A stretch of DNA of 64,000 nt, from positions 1-64,000 of the forward strand of contig CALXDJ010000005.1 in assembly GCA_944387035.1 (NCBI GenBank), read 5' to 3'. The position numbers were made by a program, and so were the translations under genes. This document shows, one piece after another, positions 34,928-42,577 of the stretch (positions are counted from its first letter, which is position 1; every line of letters starts with the position of its first letter). This DNA is from an uncultured Oscillospiraceae bacterium (GTDB taxonomy: Bacteria; Bacillota; Clostridia; Oscillospirales; Oscillospiraceae). A model generated the notes under the pieces. It made no database searches, was not told where the DNA came from, and saw nothing but the letters and a program-made list of their open reading frames with translations.

Positions 34928-35149
34928 TTATGCCATTTTTGAAACCAGCTTGTCAAACACTCTGGGATTCACGTCGTCTTCCGCGATGACATGGGCCTTC
35001 TGGCCCACCAGTGCAAACAGCCCCAGCAGAGAACGGGCGTCCAGCATCAGCGTGTCCGTGCTCAGCCACACTTCATACGGTGTCTGGCAGGCCAGCTGGT
35101 TAATCTTCTCCACCTGCGTGTTATCCTTGATTTCGATTTCCCGAAACAT
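34928..35149 (-). CDS. HPr-like protein lacking the phosphoryl-accepting histidine
   Basis: A 73-aa protein resembling the second half of HPr: MLDARSLLGLFALVGQKAHVIAE aligns with the AKSIMGLMSLGV region of the PTS phosphocarrier, and VNPRVFDKLVSKMA with its last helix. The N-terminal part that should carry the active-site His (HARPA) reads LACQTPYEVWLS and has no His at all. It is also shorter than HPr (about 87 aa). It therefore cannot act as an ordinary phosphocarrier; a regulatory or binding role is possible. The ATG at 35149 has AAGGAGG 8 bases upstream. It has its own consensus promoter and terminator between miaB and rluD. Confidence 0.75.
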   Translation of the reverse strand: MFREIEIKDNTQVEKINQLACQTPYEVWLSTDTLMLDARSLLGLFALVGQKAHVIAEDDVNPRVFDKLVSKMA

Positions 35150-35176
35150 GCTCGTTTCCTCCTTACAGCGTATTTG

Positions 35177-35193
35177 GATCACCTCTTGTGATC
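35177..35193. promoter_or_regulatory. inverted repeat at the start of the HPr-like transcript
   Basis: GATCAC (35177-35182) and GTGATC (35188-35193) with a 5-base spacer lie just downstream of the predicted -10 box, where a repressor could block initiation, or the repeat could form an RNA hairpin before the ribosome site. Confidence 0.4.
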
Positions 35194-35199
35194 GCCCAC

Positions 35200-35229
35200 A
35201 TTGTATCAGGGGGGCAACGGTTATGTCAA
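35200..35229 (-). promoter_or_regulatory. sigma-A promoter of the HPr-like gene
   Basis: On the minus strand TTGACA (35229-35224), 18-bp spacer, TACAAT (35205-35200). The transcript would start about 45 bases before the ATG. Confidence 0.75.
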
Positions 35230-35325
35230 CGGTGTATTTTATCATAAATGTTGCCGGTAATCGATTGCTCTTTGTGCATTTTTGAATATATTGCCCAAAT
35301 ATGTGCATACTTTTGTCAAACTGCT

Positions 35326-35355
35326 CACAACCCCCGCCGTTGGGCGGGGGTTGTG
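35326..35355 (-). terminator. GC-rich hairpin after rluD
   Basis: CACAACCCCCGCC (35326-35338) pairs perfectly with 35343-35355 over GTTG, 13 bp. No clear T-run follows on the minus strand, so it may protect the RNA end rather than terminate efficiently. Confidence 0.5.
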
Positions 35356-35375
35356 GGTTCTATTTTGTAAAACGA

Positions 35376-36293
35376 TTACATCCGGGTGCGGAGCTTGTCC
35401 AGCTGGCGGACAAACTCCTCCGGCAGGGGGCAGCTCAGGCACACCATCTCCCCGGTCCGGGGATGCACGAACTGCAGGCCCACCGCGTGGAGACACTGGC
35501 CCTGCAGTCCCGGCACGGGCTTCTTGGCGCCGTACACCGTGTCCCCCAAAATGGGATGGCCCATGTGGGCCATGTGGACCCGGATCTGGTGGGTGCGCCC
35601 CGTCTCCAAACGGCAGCGCACATAGGTAAAGCCTCCGAACCGCTCCAGCACCTCCCAGTGGGTGACGGCCCGGCGGCCGCCGGAGACCACCGCCATCTTC
35701 TTTCGGTCGGTGGGACAGCGGCCGATGGGAGCATCCACCGTACCGGCGTCCTCCCGGAGATTGCCCGTGACGATGCACTCGTAAGTCCGGGCCAGGGTGT
35801 GGTCCTGCAGCTGGGCGGCCAGCTTCTGGTGGGCAAAGTCGTTTTTCGCCGCGATGATGAGGCCGGAGGTATCCCGGTCGATCCGGTGCACAATGCCCGG
35901 CCGCAGGGCGCCGCCCACACCGGAGAGGGACTCTCCGCAATGGTAGAGCAGGGCGTTGACCAGCGTCCCGTCGGGATGGCCGGGGGCCGGATGGACCACC
36001 AGCCCCTTGGGCTTGTTCACCACAATAACGTCAGCGTCCTCATAGACCACATCCAGCGGAATCTCCTGCGGAACCGCGTCCAGAATCTCCGGCTCCGGCA
36101 AGGTGACCTCCACGGTCTCCGTGCCGTTCAGGCGGTAGTTTTTGGCCAGGGGCTTCCCCCCTGCCGTCACCTGTCCTTGCGTACACAGCCGGGCCGCTGC
36201 CGAGCGGGTCAGCTCCTCCAGCTGTGCGCAAAGCCATGCATCCAGCCGCTCACCGGCATCGGCTTCACTGGCCCGCAGGGTCACCGTCTCCAT
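35376..36293 (-). CDS. RluA/RluD family 23S rRNA pseudouridine synthase
   Basis: A 305-aa enzyme with an N-terminal S4 RNA-binding domain (RLDAWLCAQLEELTRSAAARLCTQGQV, about residues 15-45). The catalytic core has VVHPAPGH, and the catalytic Asp lies in GIVHRIDRDTSGLIIAAK; RLETGRTHQIRVHMAH and HPILGDTVYG complete the signature. The Gram-positive RluD/YlyB-type length and order after lspA fit pseudouridylation of 23S helix 69, but the exact site is inferred. The ATG at 36293 has AAAGGAGC 7-8 bases upstream and overlaps lspA by 29 nt, as in many Firmicutes. Confidence 0.95.
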   Translation of the reverse strand: METVTLRASEADAGERLDAWLCAQLEELTRSAAARLCTQGQVTAGGKPLAKNYRLNGTETVEVTLPEPEILDAVPQEIPLDVVYEDADVIVVNKPKGLVVHPAPGHPDGTLVNALLYHCGESLSGVGGALRPGIVHRIDRDTSGLIIAAKNDFAHQKLAAQLQDHTLARTYECIVTGNLREDAGTVDAPIGRCPTDRKKMAVVSGGRRAVTHWEVLERFGGFTYVRCRLETGRTHQIRVHMAHMGHPILGDTVYGAKKPVPGLQGQCLHAVGLQFVHPRTGEMVCLSCPLPEEFVRQLDKLRTRM

Positions 36294-36819
36294 GGTGCTC
36301 GCTCCTTTTCTGATCAAATCGCTCGTAGATCCAGAGGTAATAGATCACACCCAGCACCGCCCCAGTCACAATGCAGATATCCGCCACATTGAAGACCGGA
36401 TAGCTGGGCCAGAACTGGAAATGGAACATATCCACCACGTATCCCAGCCGCACCCGGTCCACAATGTTGCCGATGCCTCCGGCGATGATGAGGGTCCCCG
36501 CGGCAAGGCCCAGGGGATGACGTACATCCCGGCGCAGCAGCACCGCCGCCACCACTGCCACAATCGCACACGTTACACCTACCAGCAGCCAACGGCTGCC
36601 GGAGAAGCTGGACCAGGCAGCGCCGTAGTTGTGGACTCTTGTCAGCTCCACCACCCCGTCAATCAGAGGACGGGGGGCGTCGGCCGTGACCGCTCCGCCC
36701 GCTGCCGGGGCGGAAAAAGTCTGCACCGTCCACCATTTCACCCACTGGTCTGCCAGAAGCAGCACCACACCCAGCACGCAAAACAGCGGCCAGGTTTTGA
36801 TTTGATCGCGTTGATTCAT
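36265..36819 (-). CDS. lspA: signal peptidase II (prolipoprotein signal peptidase)
   Basis: Membrane aspartyl protease that removes signal peptides from lipoproteins. The 184-aa protein has four hydrophobic helices. Catalytic aspartates are in GNIVDRVRLGYVVDMF and FNVADICIV, the two family blocks; LADQWVKWW and HNYGAAWSSF are also conserved. An extra insert of about 15 residues follows the first helix. It is the first gene of the lspA-rluD operon, with a consensus promoter upstream. The protein overlaps the start of rluD. Confidence 0.95.
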   Translation of the reverse strand: MNQRDQIKTWPLFCVLGVVLLLADQWVKWWTVQTFSAPAAGGAVTADAPRPLIDGVVELTRVHNYGAAWSSFSGSRWLLVGVTCAIVAVVAAVLLRRDVRHPLGLAAGTLIIAGGIGNIVDRVRLGYVVDMFHFQFWPSYPVFNVADICIVTGAVLGVIYYLWIYERFDQKRSEHHGDGDPAGQ

Positions 36820-36881
36820 CCCTGTGTCCGTTCCTTTCTCTCGGGACTTTCGGACGGTCTCGCCATCCGGAACAGGCCTTC

Positions 36882-36910
36882 AGTCTACCTGATTTCCCGC
36901 CGGTTTGCAA
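36882..36910 (-). promoter_or_regulatory. sigma-A promoter of lspA-rluD
   Basis: On the minus strand TTGCAA (36910-36905), 17-bp spacer, TAGACT (36887-36882), about 60 bases before the lspA ATG. Confidence 0.6.
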
Positions 36911-36918
36911 CCGTCCCT

Positions 36919-37977
36919 TCAGATCAGCCACCGGTTTACCACCGGAATCCGCCGCAGCAGGGCATACACCGCCATGCTGCATGCCAGCAGCAGCACCGTC
37001 ATCATGGGCACTGTGACGATGGCCGGTCCGACCTGGGCAGTCAGGCCCAAATGGGCAAAGGTTTTCAGGAAAAAGATATGTACCAAAAACACACAGAAGG
37101 ACCCCCGGGAAATCCATTCCGTCAGCCGGGCGGCCCAGGCCGGAAGCCGGGCCCGGCCGCAGAGCTGATAGGCTCCCACCGCCAGCAGGCACATGGGCAC
37201 GCCCATCCCCTCCAGGAAGCCCAGACGCAAGGCCCCTGCGGCGGCGGAGGCCGCCCAGCTGCCGATAAATCCCGCGGCAATTCCCGCCGCCGCGCAGCAC
37301 ACCCACGGCCAGCGCCGCCGGTCCTTGCCGGAGGACAAATACCAGCCCAGCAGCGTATAGCCAATGGATGCATAGGTCATGTTCATCCGCCACTGCAGGG
37401 GAATCCCCACCAGCAGAGTAAAGGGCCAGAAGTCCTTGACTGTGGGATAGACAATCCCCAGCAGGGCCCACAAGCCCAGAATATAGGCCGCCACATGCCG
37501 GGGCGCATGGCAGGAAACCAGCCTGGTCAGAGGCAAAAACGCATACACCAGCAGCATGATGTGCAGATAGTACAGGTGCTCTTCATGCCGGAACAGCACC
37601 AGCTCCTTCCCCGCCTGGATCAGCCCCGGAACCGTCACACCGCCGAACGGCACCATGATAAACACTTTATAGCATACCGCCCAGAACAGCAGGGCAATCA
37701 GCAATCGCGGAAAATTCTTCGTATAGAGCTTGCGCAGAGTCAGCTCCCGGCCCGGGTCCAGCAAGAGGGCGCCGCTGGCCATGAGAAACAGAGGCACACT
37801 GGCATGGGAAATACTGGCCCAGAACAACGCCGTCAGCCACGGTGCCGATCCCACATCCCCCATGCCGAAGGCGGGCGCCGTCACATGGGTGACAATCACA
37901 GCGCAAATCGCCACCGTTTTCACCAGATCCACCGCCTGATTCCGCGTCCGGGGCGGCGCAGCCGCAGCAGTTGCCAT
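36919..37977 (-). CDS. acyltransferase family (acyltransferase 3) membrane protein
   Basis: A 352-aa inner-membrane protein with about 10 helices. It opens RNQAVDLVKTVAICAVIVTHV with the His that is conserved near the start of the family; SHASVPLFLMASGALLL and FPRLLIALLFWA also match. Members O-acetylate polysaccharides, peptidoglycan or other surface molecules. The target here is unknown; there is no glycan gene cluster beside it. It has its own promoter and lies alone between ileS and lspA. Confidence 0.88.
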   Translation of the reverse strand: MATAAAAPPRTRNQAVDLVKTVAICAVIVTHVTAPAFGMGDVGSAPWLTALFWASISHASVPLFLMASGALLLDPGRELTLRKLYTKNFPRLLIALLFWAVCYKVFIMVPFGGVTVPGLIQAGKELVLFRHEEHLYYLHIMLLVYAFLPLTRLVSCHAPRHVAAYILGLWALLGIVYPTVKDFWPFTLLVGIPLQWRMNMTYASIGYTLLGWYLSSGKDRRRWPWVCCAAAGIAAGFIGSWAASAAAGALRLGFLEGMGVPMCLLAVGAYQLCGRARLPAWAARLTEWISRGSFCVFLVHIFFLKTFAHLGLTAQVGPAIVTVPMMTVLLLACSMAVYALLRRIPVVNRWLI

Positions 37978-38010
37978 CGAGCAGGCCCTCTTTCCATTTG
38001 AGATAGCCCC

Positions 38011-38039
38011 AGTGTAGCGGTTTTTTCAAGACTTTGCAA
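38011..38039 (-). promoter_or_regulatory. sigma-A promoter of the acyltransferase gene
   Basis: On the minus strand TTGCAA (38039-38034), 17-bp spacer, TACACT (38016-38011), 33 bases before the ATG. Confidence 0.65.
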
Positions 38040-38090
38040 CGGTTGGCGGAAAAAAGGTGCGGATGGCTTAAATCAGGAACGCAAAAAACA

Positions 38091-38132
38091 AAACCGCCGC
38101 CGGGAAGAAGTATTCTTCCCGGCGGCTGGTTT
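38091..38132 (-). terminator. terminator after ileS
   Basis: GCCGCCGGGAAGAA (38096-38109) pairs perfectly with 38113-38126 over GTA, a 14-bp stem. On the minus strand GGTTTTGTTTTTT follows. It is bidirectional in form. Confidence 0.92.
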
Positions 38133-38152
38133 TTTATGGTTGAAAATGAATC

Positions 38153-40900
38153 TCAGAACTGGGGCAGCTTGGCCACCACGGCGGCACACCGGGGGCACAG
38201 GCCCTCGGCGTCGGCCTCGCCGGCAACCTTCCAGCAGCGGGGGCACTTGACACCCGCGGCGGACTCCACCCGGATCTCGTCGGCCTCGCCGCTCACCTCC
38301 ACCTGGGAGACGATCAGCAGGTCGGCCAGTTCCTCCATGCTCACCTGCCGGGCGCCGGTCAGACGGGCAGCAGGAATCGTGACTTTGGCCTCCAGGCTCT
38401 TGCCGATCTTCTTTTCGGCGCGGGCGGTCTCCAGCACGGCGTTGACGGCGTCCCGGACGGCGATGAGCCCGTCCCAGGCAGCCATGGTGTCATCGTCCAG
38501 GGCATAGGCGGTGAAGGGCTGATTCATCTCGTTGAACACCACGTTGCGCACATCGTCCCCGGACCGGTGGGGCATGGACTGCCAGATCTCGTCGCAGGTG
38601 AAGGCCAGGATGGGCGCCATGATCTTGGTCATGGTGTCCAGAATCAGGAACAGAGCCGTCTGGGCGCTGCGGCGCTTACGGCCGTCGGTCTCCTCGCAGT
38701 AGAGGCGGTCCTTGATGATATCCAGATAGAAGTTGGACAGCTCCACCACGCAGAAGTCGTTGACCGCGTGGGTCACGGCATTGAACTCATAGTCGTTGTA
38801 CGCGTCGAAGCACTTTTCAATCAGGGCGTTGAGCCGGGTCACCGCCCAGCGGTCCAGCTCCTCCATCTCCTCCGGCGCCACCAGATGGTCGGCATCGAAG
38901 CCGTCCAGGTTGCCCAGGCAGTACCGGGCAGTGTTGCGGAACTTGAGATAGTTCTGGGAGAGCTGCTTGAAGATCTCGTGAGAGCAGCGCATATCGGCGT
39001 GGTAGTCGGCGCTGGCAGCCCACAGACGCAGCAGGTCCGCGCCGTACTTATCCATGATCTCATAGGGGTCCATGCCGTTGCCCAGGGACTTGTGCATGGC
39101 CTTGCCCTCGCCGTCCACGGTCCAGCCGTGGGTGACGCACTCCTTGAAGGGCGCACCCTGGCCGAAGGCTCCCACAGCGGTGAGCAGAGAGGACTGGAAC
39201 CAGCCGCGGTACTGATCCAGGCCCTCCAGGTACATAGTGGCAGGCCAGAAGCCCTGATCCCGCTTCATGGCGGCGAAGTGGGTGGAGCCGGAGTCGAACC
39301 AGCCGTCCAGGGTATCCTCTTCCTTGTCAAAGCCGGACTTGGAGCCGCAGTGGGGGCAGGTGAAGCCCTCGGGCAGGATCTCCTCGGCAGTCTTGGCAAA
39401 CCAGGCGTTGGAGCCCTCCTTCTCAAACAGGGCGGAGATGGCGGCGATGGTCTCGTCGGTGCAGATGGGCTTGCCGCAGTCCTTGCAGTAGACCACCGGG
39501 ATGGGCAGGCCCCACTTGCGCTGACGGGAGATGCACCAGTCGTTGCGCTCGCGGATCATGGACTTCATGCGGTCAATGCCCCAGCCGGGCACCCAGCGCA
39601 CATCGTCGCAGGCGGCACAGGCCTCGTCCTTGAAGGCCTCCACGGAGCAGAACCACTGGGGCGTGGCCCGGAAGATGATGGGGCCCTTGCAGCGCCAGCA
39701 GTGGGGATAGCTGTGGACGATGTCCTCCTGGGCAAAGAGGGCGCCGCTCTCCTTCATATCCTTGAGGATGATGGGGTTGGACTCGTCGGTGGTGAGGCCG
39801 GCGTACTTGCCGGCATAGTCGGTGTGGCGGCCCTGGTCGTCCACGGGCACCACCATGTCCATGCCGTAGCGCTTGCAGGTCTGGTAGTCGTCGGCACCGA
39901 AGCCGGGCGCCGTGTGGACGCAGCCGGTACCGGAGTCCATGGTGACATAGTCGGCATTGACCAGGCGGCTGGTCTTGGGCAGGAAGGGATGGTCGGCCAG
40001 CATGTTCTCGAAGAAGGAGCCGGGATGGGTCTCCACGATCTCATAGCTTTCAAAGCCGCCGATCTTCATGACCTTGTCGGTCAGGGCCTCGGCCATGATA
40101 TAGGTCTCGCCGTTGGGAGCCTTCACCAGGGCGTAGGACTCATCGGGATGCAGGGCGATGGCCAAGTTGCCGGGCAGGGTCCAGATGGTGGTGGTCCAGA
40201 TTACGAAGAAGAGCTTGCTCTTGTCCACATGGGAGAGCTTGCCCAGGTCATCGTGCATGGGGAACTTCACATACACGGTGGTGCAGGGATCGTCCTGATA
40301 CTCGATCTCCGCCTCGGCCAGGGCCGTCTCGTCCTTGGGGCACCAGTACACGGGCTTGAGGCCCTTGTAGATATAGCCCTTCTTGAACATCTCCCCGAAG
40401 ACCTTGACCTCCTCGGCCTCAAAGCCGGGGTGCATGGTGGCGTAGGGATGGGCCCAGTCGCCCAGCACGCCCATGCGCTGGAAGCCCTCGCTCTGCACGT
40501 CCATATAGTGCTGGGCGAACTCCTGGCAGGCGGAACGGAAATCGGGCACGCTCATCTCCTTGCGGTTGAGCTTGTTCTGCTTGATGATGGCGGACTCGAT
40601 GGGCATGCCGTGGTTATCCCAGCCGGGGATATAGGGCGTGTAGTAGCCCCGCATGGCGTAGGACCGGGTGATGAAGTCCTTGATTGCCTTGTTCAGGGCA
40701 TGGCCCATGTGCAGCGCGCCGTTGGAGAACGGAGGGCCGTCGTGGAGGTTGAACAGGGGCTTGCCCTCGTTCTTTTTGAGCATCTCATGATAGACGTCCT
40801 GGTCCTTCCAGCGCTTGAGCATTTCCGGCTCCCGCTTGGGCAGGCCCGCCCGCATGGGGAAGTCCGTCTTGGGCAGGTTGATGGTCTTGTTGTAGTCCAT
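38153..40900 (-). CDS. ileS: isoleucyl-tRNA synthetase
   Basis: Charges tRNA-Ile and edits mischarged valine. At 915 aa it is a bacterial-type enzyme. The class I HIGH motif is HMGH in PPFSNGALHMGHALN (about residue 60). The CP1 editing domain carries WTTTIWTLPGN. The second signature reads KAMHKSLGN (about residue 602) instead of KMSKS, a variant I recall from some other bacterial IleS. A central zinc-binding region (VYCKDCGKPIC ... CPHCGS) and the C-terminal zinc finger (CPRCW ... CPRCA) are present. The ATG follows GGAGG. It is controlled by the T-box upstream through a small zinc-ribbon gene that ends 30 nt before it. Confidence 0.98.
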   Translation of the reverse strand: MDYNKTINLPKTDFPMRAGLPKREPEMLKRWKDQDVYHEMLKKNEGKPLFNLHDGPPFSNGALHMGHALNKAIKDFITRSYAMRGYYTPYIPGWDNHGMPIESAIIKQNKLNRKEMSVPDFRSACQEFAQHYMDVQSEGFQRMGVLGDWAHPYATMHPGFEAEEVKVFGEMFKKGYIYKGLKPVYWCPKDETALAEAEIEYQDDPCTTVYVKFPMHDDLGKLSHVDKSKLFFVIWTTTIWTLPGNLAIALHPDESYALVKAPNGETYIMAEALTDKVMKIGGFESYEIVETHPGSFFENMLADHPFLPKTSRLVNADYVTMDSGTGCVHTAPGFGADDYQTCKRYGMDMVVPVDDQGRHTDYAGKYAGLTTDESNPIILKDMKESGALFAQEDIVHSYPHCWRCKGPIIFRATPQWFCSVEAFKDEACAACDDVRWVPGWGIDRMKSMIRERNDWCISRQRKWGLPIPVVYCKDCGKPICTDETIAAISALFEKEGSNAWFAKTAEEILPEGFTCPHCGSKSGFDKEEDTLDGWFDSGSTHFAAMKRDQGFWPATMYLEGLDQYRGWFQSSLLTAVGAFGQGAPFKECVTHGWTVDGEGKAMHKSLGNGMDPYEIMDKYGADLLRLWAASADYHADMRCSHEIFKQLSQNYLKFRNTARYCLGNLDGFDADHLVAPEEMEELDRWAVTRLNALIEKCFDAYNDYEFNAVTHAVNDFCVVELSNFYLDIIKDRLYCEETDGRKRRSAQTALFLILDTMTKIMAPILAFTCDEIWQSMPHRSGDDVRNVVFNEMNQPFTAYALDDDTMAAWDGLIAVRDAVNAVLETARAEKKIGKSLEAKVTIPAARLTGARQVSMEELADLLIVSQVEVSGEADEIRVESAAGVKCPRCWKVAGEADAEGLCPRCAAVVAKLPQF

Positions 40901-40930
40901 ATCTCGATTTCCTCCGTTTATGATAAAGTG

Positions 40931-41185
40931 TTATTCCTTGTTTTCCGTGAAAAATATCACCGTGCCGCAGCTGCGGCAGAAGGCACCGGAATACCGGGGA
41001 AGGCTGGAGAGGGCCTCAAGGGAACGGGCAGACTGGGTGCGGTCTCCCGTCGGACGGAGCCGGATCGCGCCTTTGGGCCGCTGAAAGTTTTTCAGCGGCG
41101 TCCGCTCCGGTGTCCAAGCCAGGTAACCCCGGGGAGAATAGACGCTTCCATCCTCCATCTCTTTTCCGCAATGAGGGCACTTCAT
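40931..41185 (-). CDS. small zinc-ribbon protein (DUF6487-like)
   Basis: An 84-aa protein with a CPHCGKEMEDG zinc-ribbon half at the N-terminus and CRSCGTVIFF at the C-terminus, together a four-Cys metal site. The middle part (SPRGYLAWTPE, Arg/Lys-rich) matches the DUF6487 pattern. Function is unknown. The ATG at 41185 has GGGAGGAGG 7 bases upstream. It is placed between the isoleucine T-box and ileS, so it is induced together with ileS when uncharged tRNA-Ile accumulates. Whether this means a role in translation or is accidental cannot be said. Confidence 0.8.
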   Translation of the reverse strand: MKCPHCGKEMEDGSVYSPRGYLAWTPERTPLKNFQRPKGAIRLRPTGDRTQSARSLEALSSLPRYSGAFCRSCGTVIFFTENKE

Positions 41186-41204
41186 CCGGCAGCCTCCTCC
41201 CAAA

Positions 41205-41505
41205 CAAAAAAACGCCCTGTCTCTTCTTCAAGAGACAAAGCGTTTGCAAACACTCTGCGGTACCACTCTCGCTGCCGCTCCCTCACGGGACCCGGCCCCT
41301 CACCGCCCGCTGTCACGGGCCGACGGTATAACGTCCGTCACACGTCCGCGCTTACTCAGCCGCCGGCCAATCCGGCCGGGGGTTCAGCGGGAGGCTCCAA
41401 GGTGATTTTCCCCCTCCGTCTCCGTCCGCCTCGCACCAAACGGCGGCTCTCTTCACGGCTTTCGGAGAGATACTCTTCCTTTTCCACGCCAAACTGTTCA
41501 ATTAC
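41205..41505 (-). ncRNA. T-box leader responding to tRNA-Ile
   Basis: On the minus strand the leader begins after the promoter at 41512-41539. GGAAGAGTATCTCTCC looks like the AGTA/GA-motif part of stem I. AAAATCACC at 41409-41401 places an AUC isoleucine codon (41406-41404) followed by A, as in specifier loops. GAGAGTGGTACCGCAGAG (near 41271-41254) is the conserved T-box sequence that pairs with the tRNA end. The terminator AAACGC-TGTCTCTT / AAGAGACA-GCGTTT with a T-run lies at 41247-41205. Uncharged tRNA-Ile should favour read-through into the zinc-ribbon gene and ileS. Confidence 0.93.
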
Positions 41506-41511
41506 CGCATT

Positions 41512-41539
41512 ATCATATCACGTTTTACCCGTTTGTCAA
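41512..41539 (-). promoter_or_regulatory. sigma-A promoter of the ileS T-box operon
   Basis: On the minus strand TTGACA (41539-41534), 16-bp spacer ending TGA, TATGAT (41517-41512); the TG makes it an extended -10 promoter. Confidence 0.85.
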
Positions 41540-41563
41540 CCGGGAGCGGGCCCTTTTCCCGGG

Positions 41564-41596
41564 AAAAAATCCGGCCGGCCCCGCAGGGCCGGCCGG
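41564..41596 (-). terminator. terminator after the 56-aa gene
   Basis: CCGGCCGGCCC (41571-41581) pairs perfectly with 41586-41596 over CGCA. On the minus strand ATTTTTT follows. Confidence 0.9.
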
Positions 41597-41601
41597 AGAG
41601 A

Positions 41602-41772
41602 TTACTGATAGCGGTACTGCATACCGGTGTACTGATCCACACAGCTCAAAAACAGCTCCCGATTGCGGAACTCCAGCAGCTGGCAGCCCTCTTCCTCATG
41701 GAAGGAGACGATGCGCCGCCGGGTGTCCACCCACACGCGCCACAGATTCTCTGCAAGATTCTTCTGCTCCAT
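41602..41772 (-). CDS. 56-aa hypothetical protein
   Basis: A short frame beginning MEQKNLAENLWRVW and ending TGMQYRYQ. It starts at ATG 41772 with GGGAGAGGAG about 8 bases upstream, and its TAA stop is followed immediately by a strong terminator; together these make it a convincing small gene. The product is soluble and charged (TRRRIVSFHEEEGCQLLEFRN), probably beta-strands with one helix. I do not recognise the family. It lies between the amidase gene and the ileS T-box, about 130 nt after the amidase stop codon, with an A/T-rich stretch between that may hold a promoter. Confidence 0.7.
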   Translation of the reverse strand: MEQKNLAENLWRVWVDTRRRIVSFHEEEGCQLLEFRNRELFLSCVDQYTGMQYRYQ

Positions 41773-41902
41773 TTGGAACACTCCTCTCCCGGCAGCACAC
41801 AGTGCACTTGGAATTTTCTTGTTCTACCTCTAAGACGATCCTCAGGGGGATTTTGTTTCACATTTTTTGAAAAATTTTTGAAAACTTCCGAATTTGGGCC
41901 GC

Positions 41903-42577
41903 TTATTCCTCCAGTTGGGCCGTCACATCGGCCAAAAACGCCGTCCAGGCCTCCGGGTTTTCCACATAGTACAGCGGACACCGCTTTCCCGACACATCAT
42001 AATGCCGGATCACGTCCGTCTGCGGGTCCAGGTGAAACTCCTCACAAAGCCACGCCGTCAGCTCCACCACGCGGTCATAGGTCACGTCGGAAAACTCCCC
42101 CGTCTCATCCGGGTGGCAGACCTCAATGGCCACCGTATCCGCGTTGCGCTCATTGGAGGCGTAGGCAATCTCCGTCAGGGGTACGCACTGGATCACCTCG
42201 CCCTCCAGCCCCACAATGAAGTGGCTGGAGGCGTAAGTCCCCTCTTCCCCCGAGGCCAGGGAGGCAAAGTAGTTGCGGTTGGCCTGGGCGGTGGTGTCGG
42301 GATTTCCCACATAGTGGATCACCACGCCGTTAATCCGCTCCAGCGTCGTTCCCGGACGGGACCACTGGTTCACCGGCAGCAGGTCTTGTTCCACATAGTC
42401 CGGCACCGCCACGCCTTCTCCGTCCGGTCCCCGCAGCGCCTGCCAGATCCACAGTCCGCTGCCCGCCAGGGCGGCCGCCGCGATCAGCACAGCAGCCGCC
42501 ATCAGGTTCCGGTTCCGGCGGGCCCGGCGGCCCCCACGCCGCCGGACACCGGAATGTCTTTGTTCTGTCTCCGTCAT
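41903..42577 (-). CDS. membrane-anchored N-acetylmuramoyl-L-alanine amidase (amidase_2)
   Basis: A 224-aa peptidoglycan hydrolase. An Arg-rich N-terminus (RRRGGRRARRNRN) precedes one hydrophobic anchor (about residues 26-47), so the catalytic domain faces outside. The zinc ligands of the amidase_2/PGRP fold are the His in INGVVIHYVG and the His and Cys in VIRHYDVSGKRCP. It cuts the bond between muramic acid and L-alanine. Its ATG overlaps the stop codon of the ABC permease by ATGA, so it is part of the GntR-ABC operon, an unusual partner for an amidase. Confidence 0.93.
   Translation of the reverse strand: MTETEQRHSGVRRRGGRRARRNRNLMAAAVLIAAAALAGSGLWIWQALRGPDGEGVAVPDYVEQDLLPVNQWSRPGTTLERINGVVIHYVGNPDTTAQANRNYFASLASGEEGTYASSHFIVGLEGEVIQCVPLTEIAYASNERNADTVAIEVCHPDETGEFSDVTYDRVVELTAWLCEEFHLDPQTDVIRHYDVSGKRCPLYYVENPEAWTAFLADVTAQLEE

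Noticed and set aside
39085..39115. Degenerate KMSKS motif in IleS as a sign of an inactive synthetase
   Set aside because: KAMHKSLGN is a variant I recall from other bacterial IleS, all other motifs are intact, and the gene is under T-box control, so it is taken as functional.
38567..41608. 1013-codon plus-strand open frame opposite ileS
   Set aside because: Antisense shadow of ileS and its T-box region; composition is Gly/Val/His-rich and no domain is recognisable.
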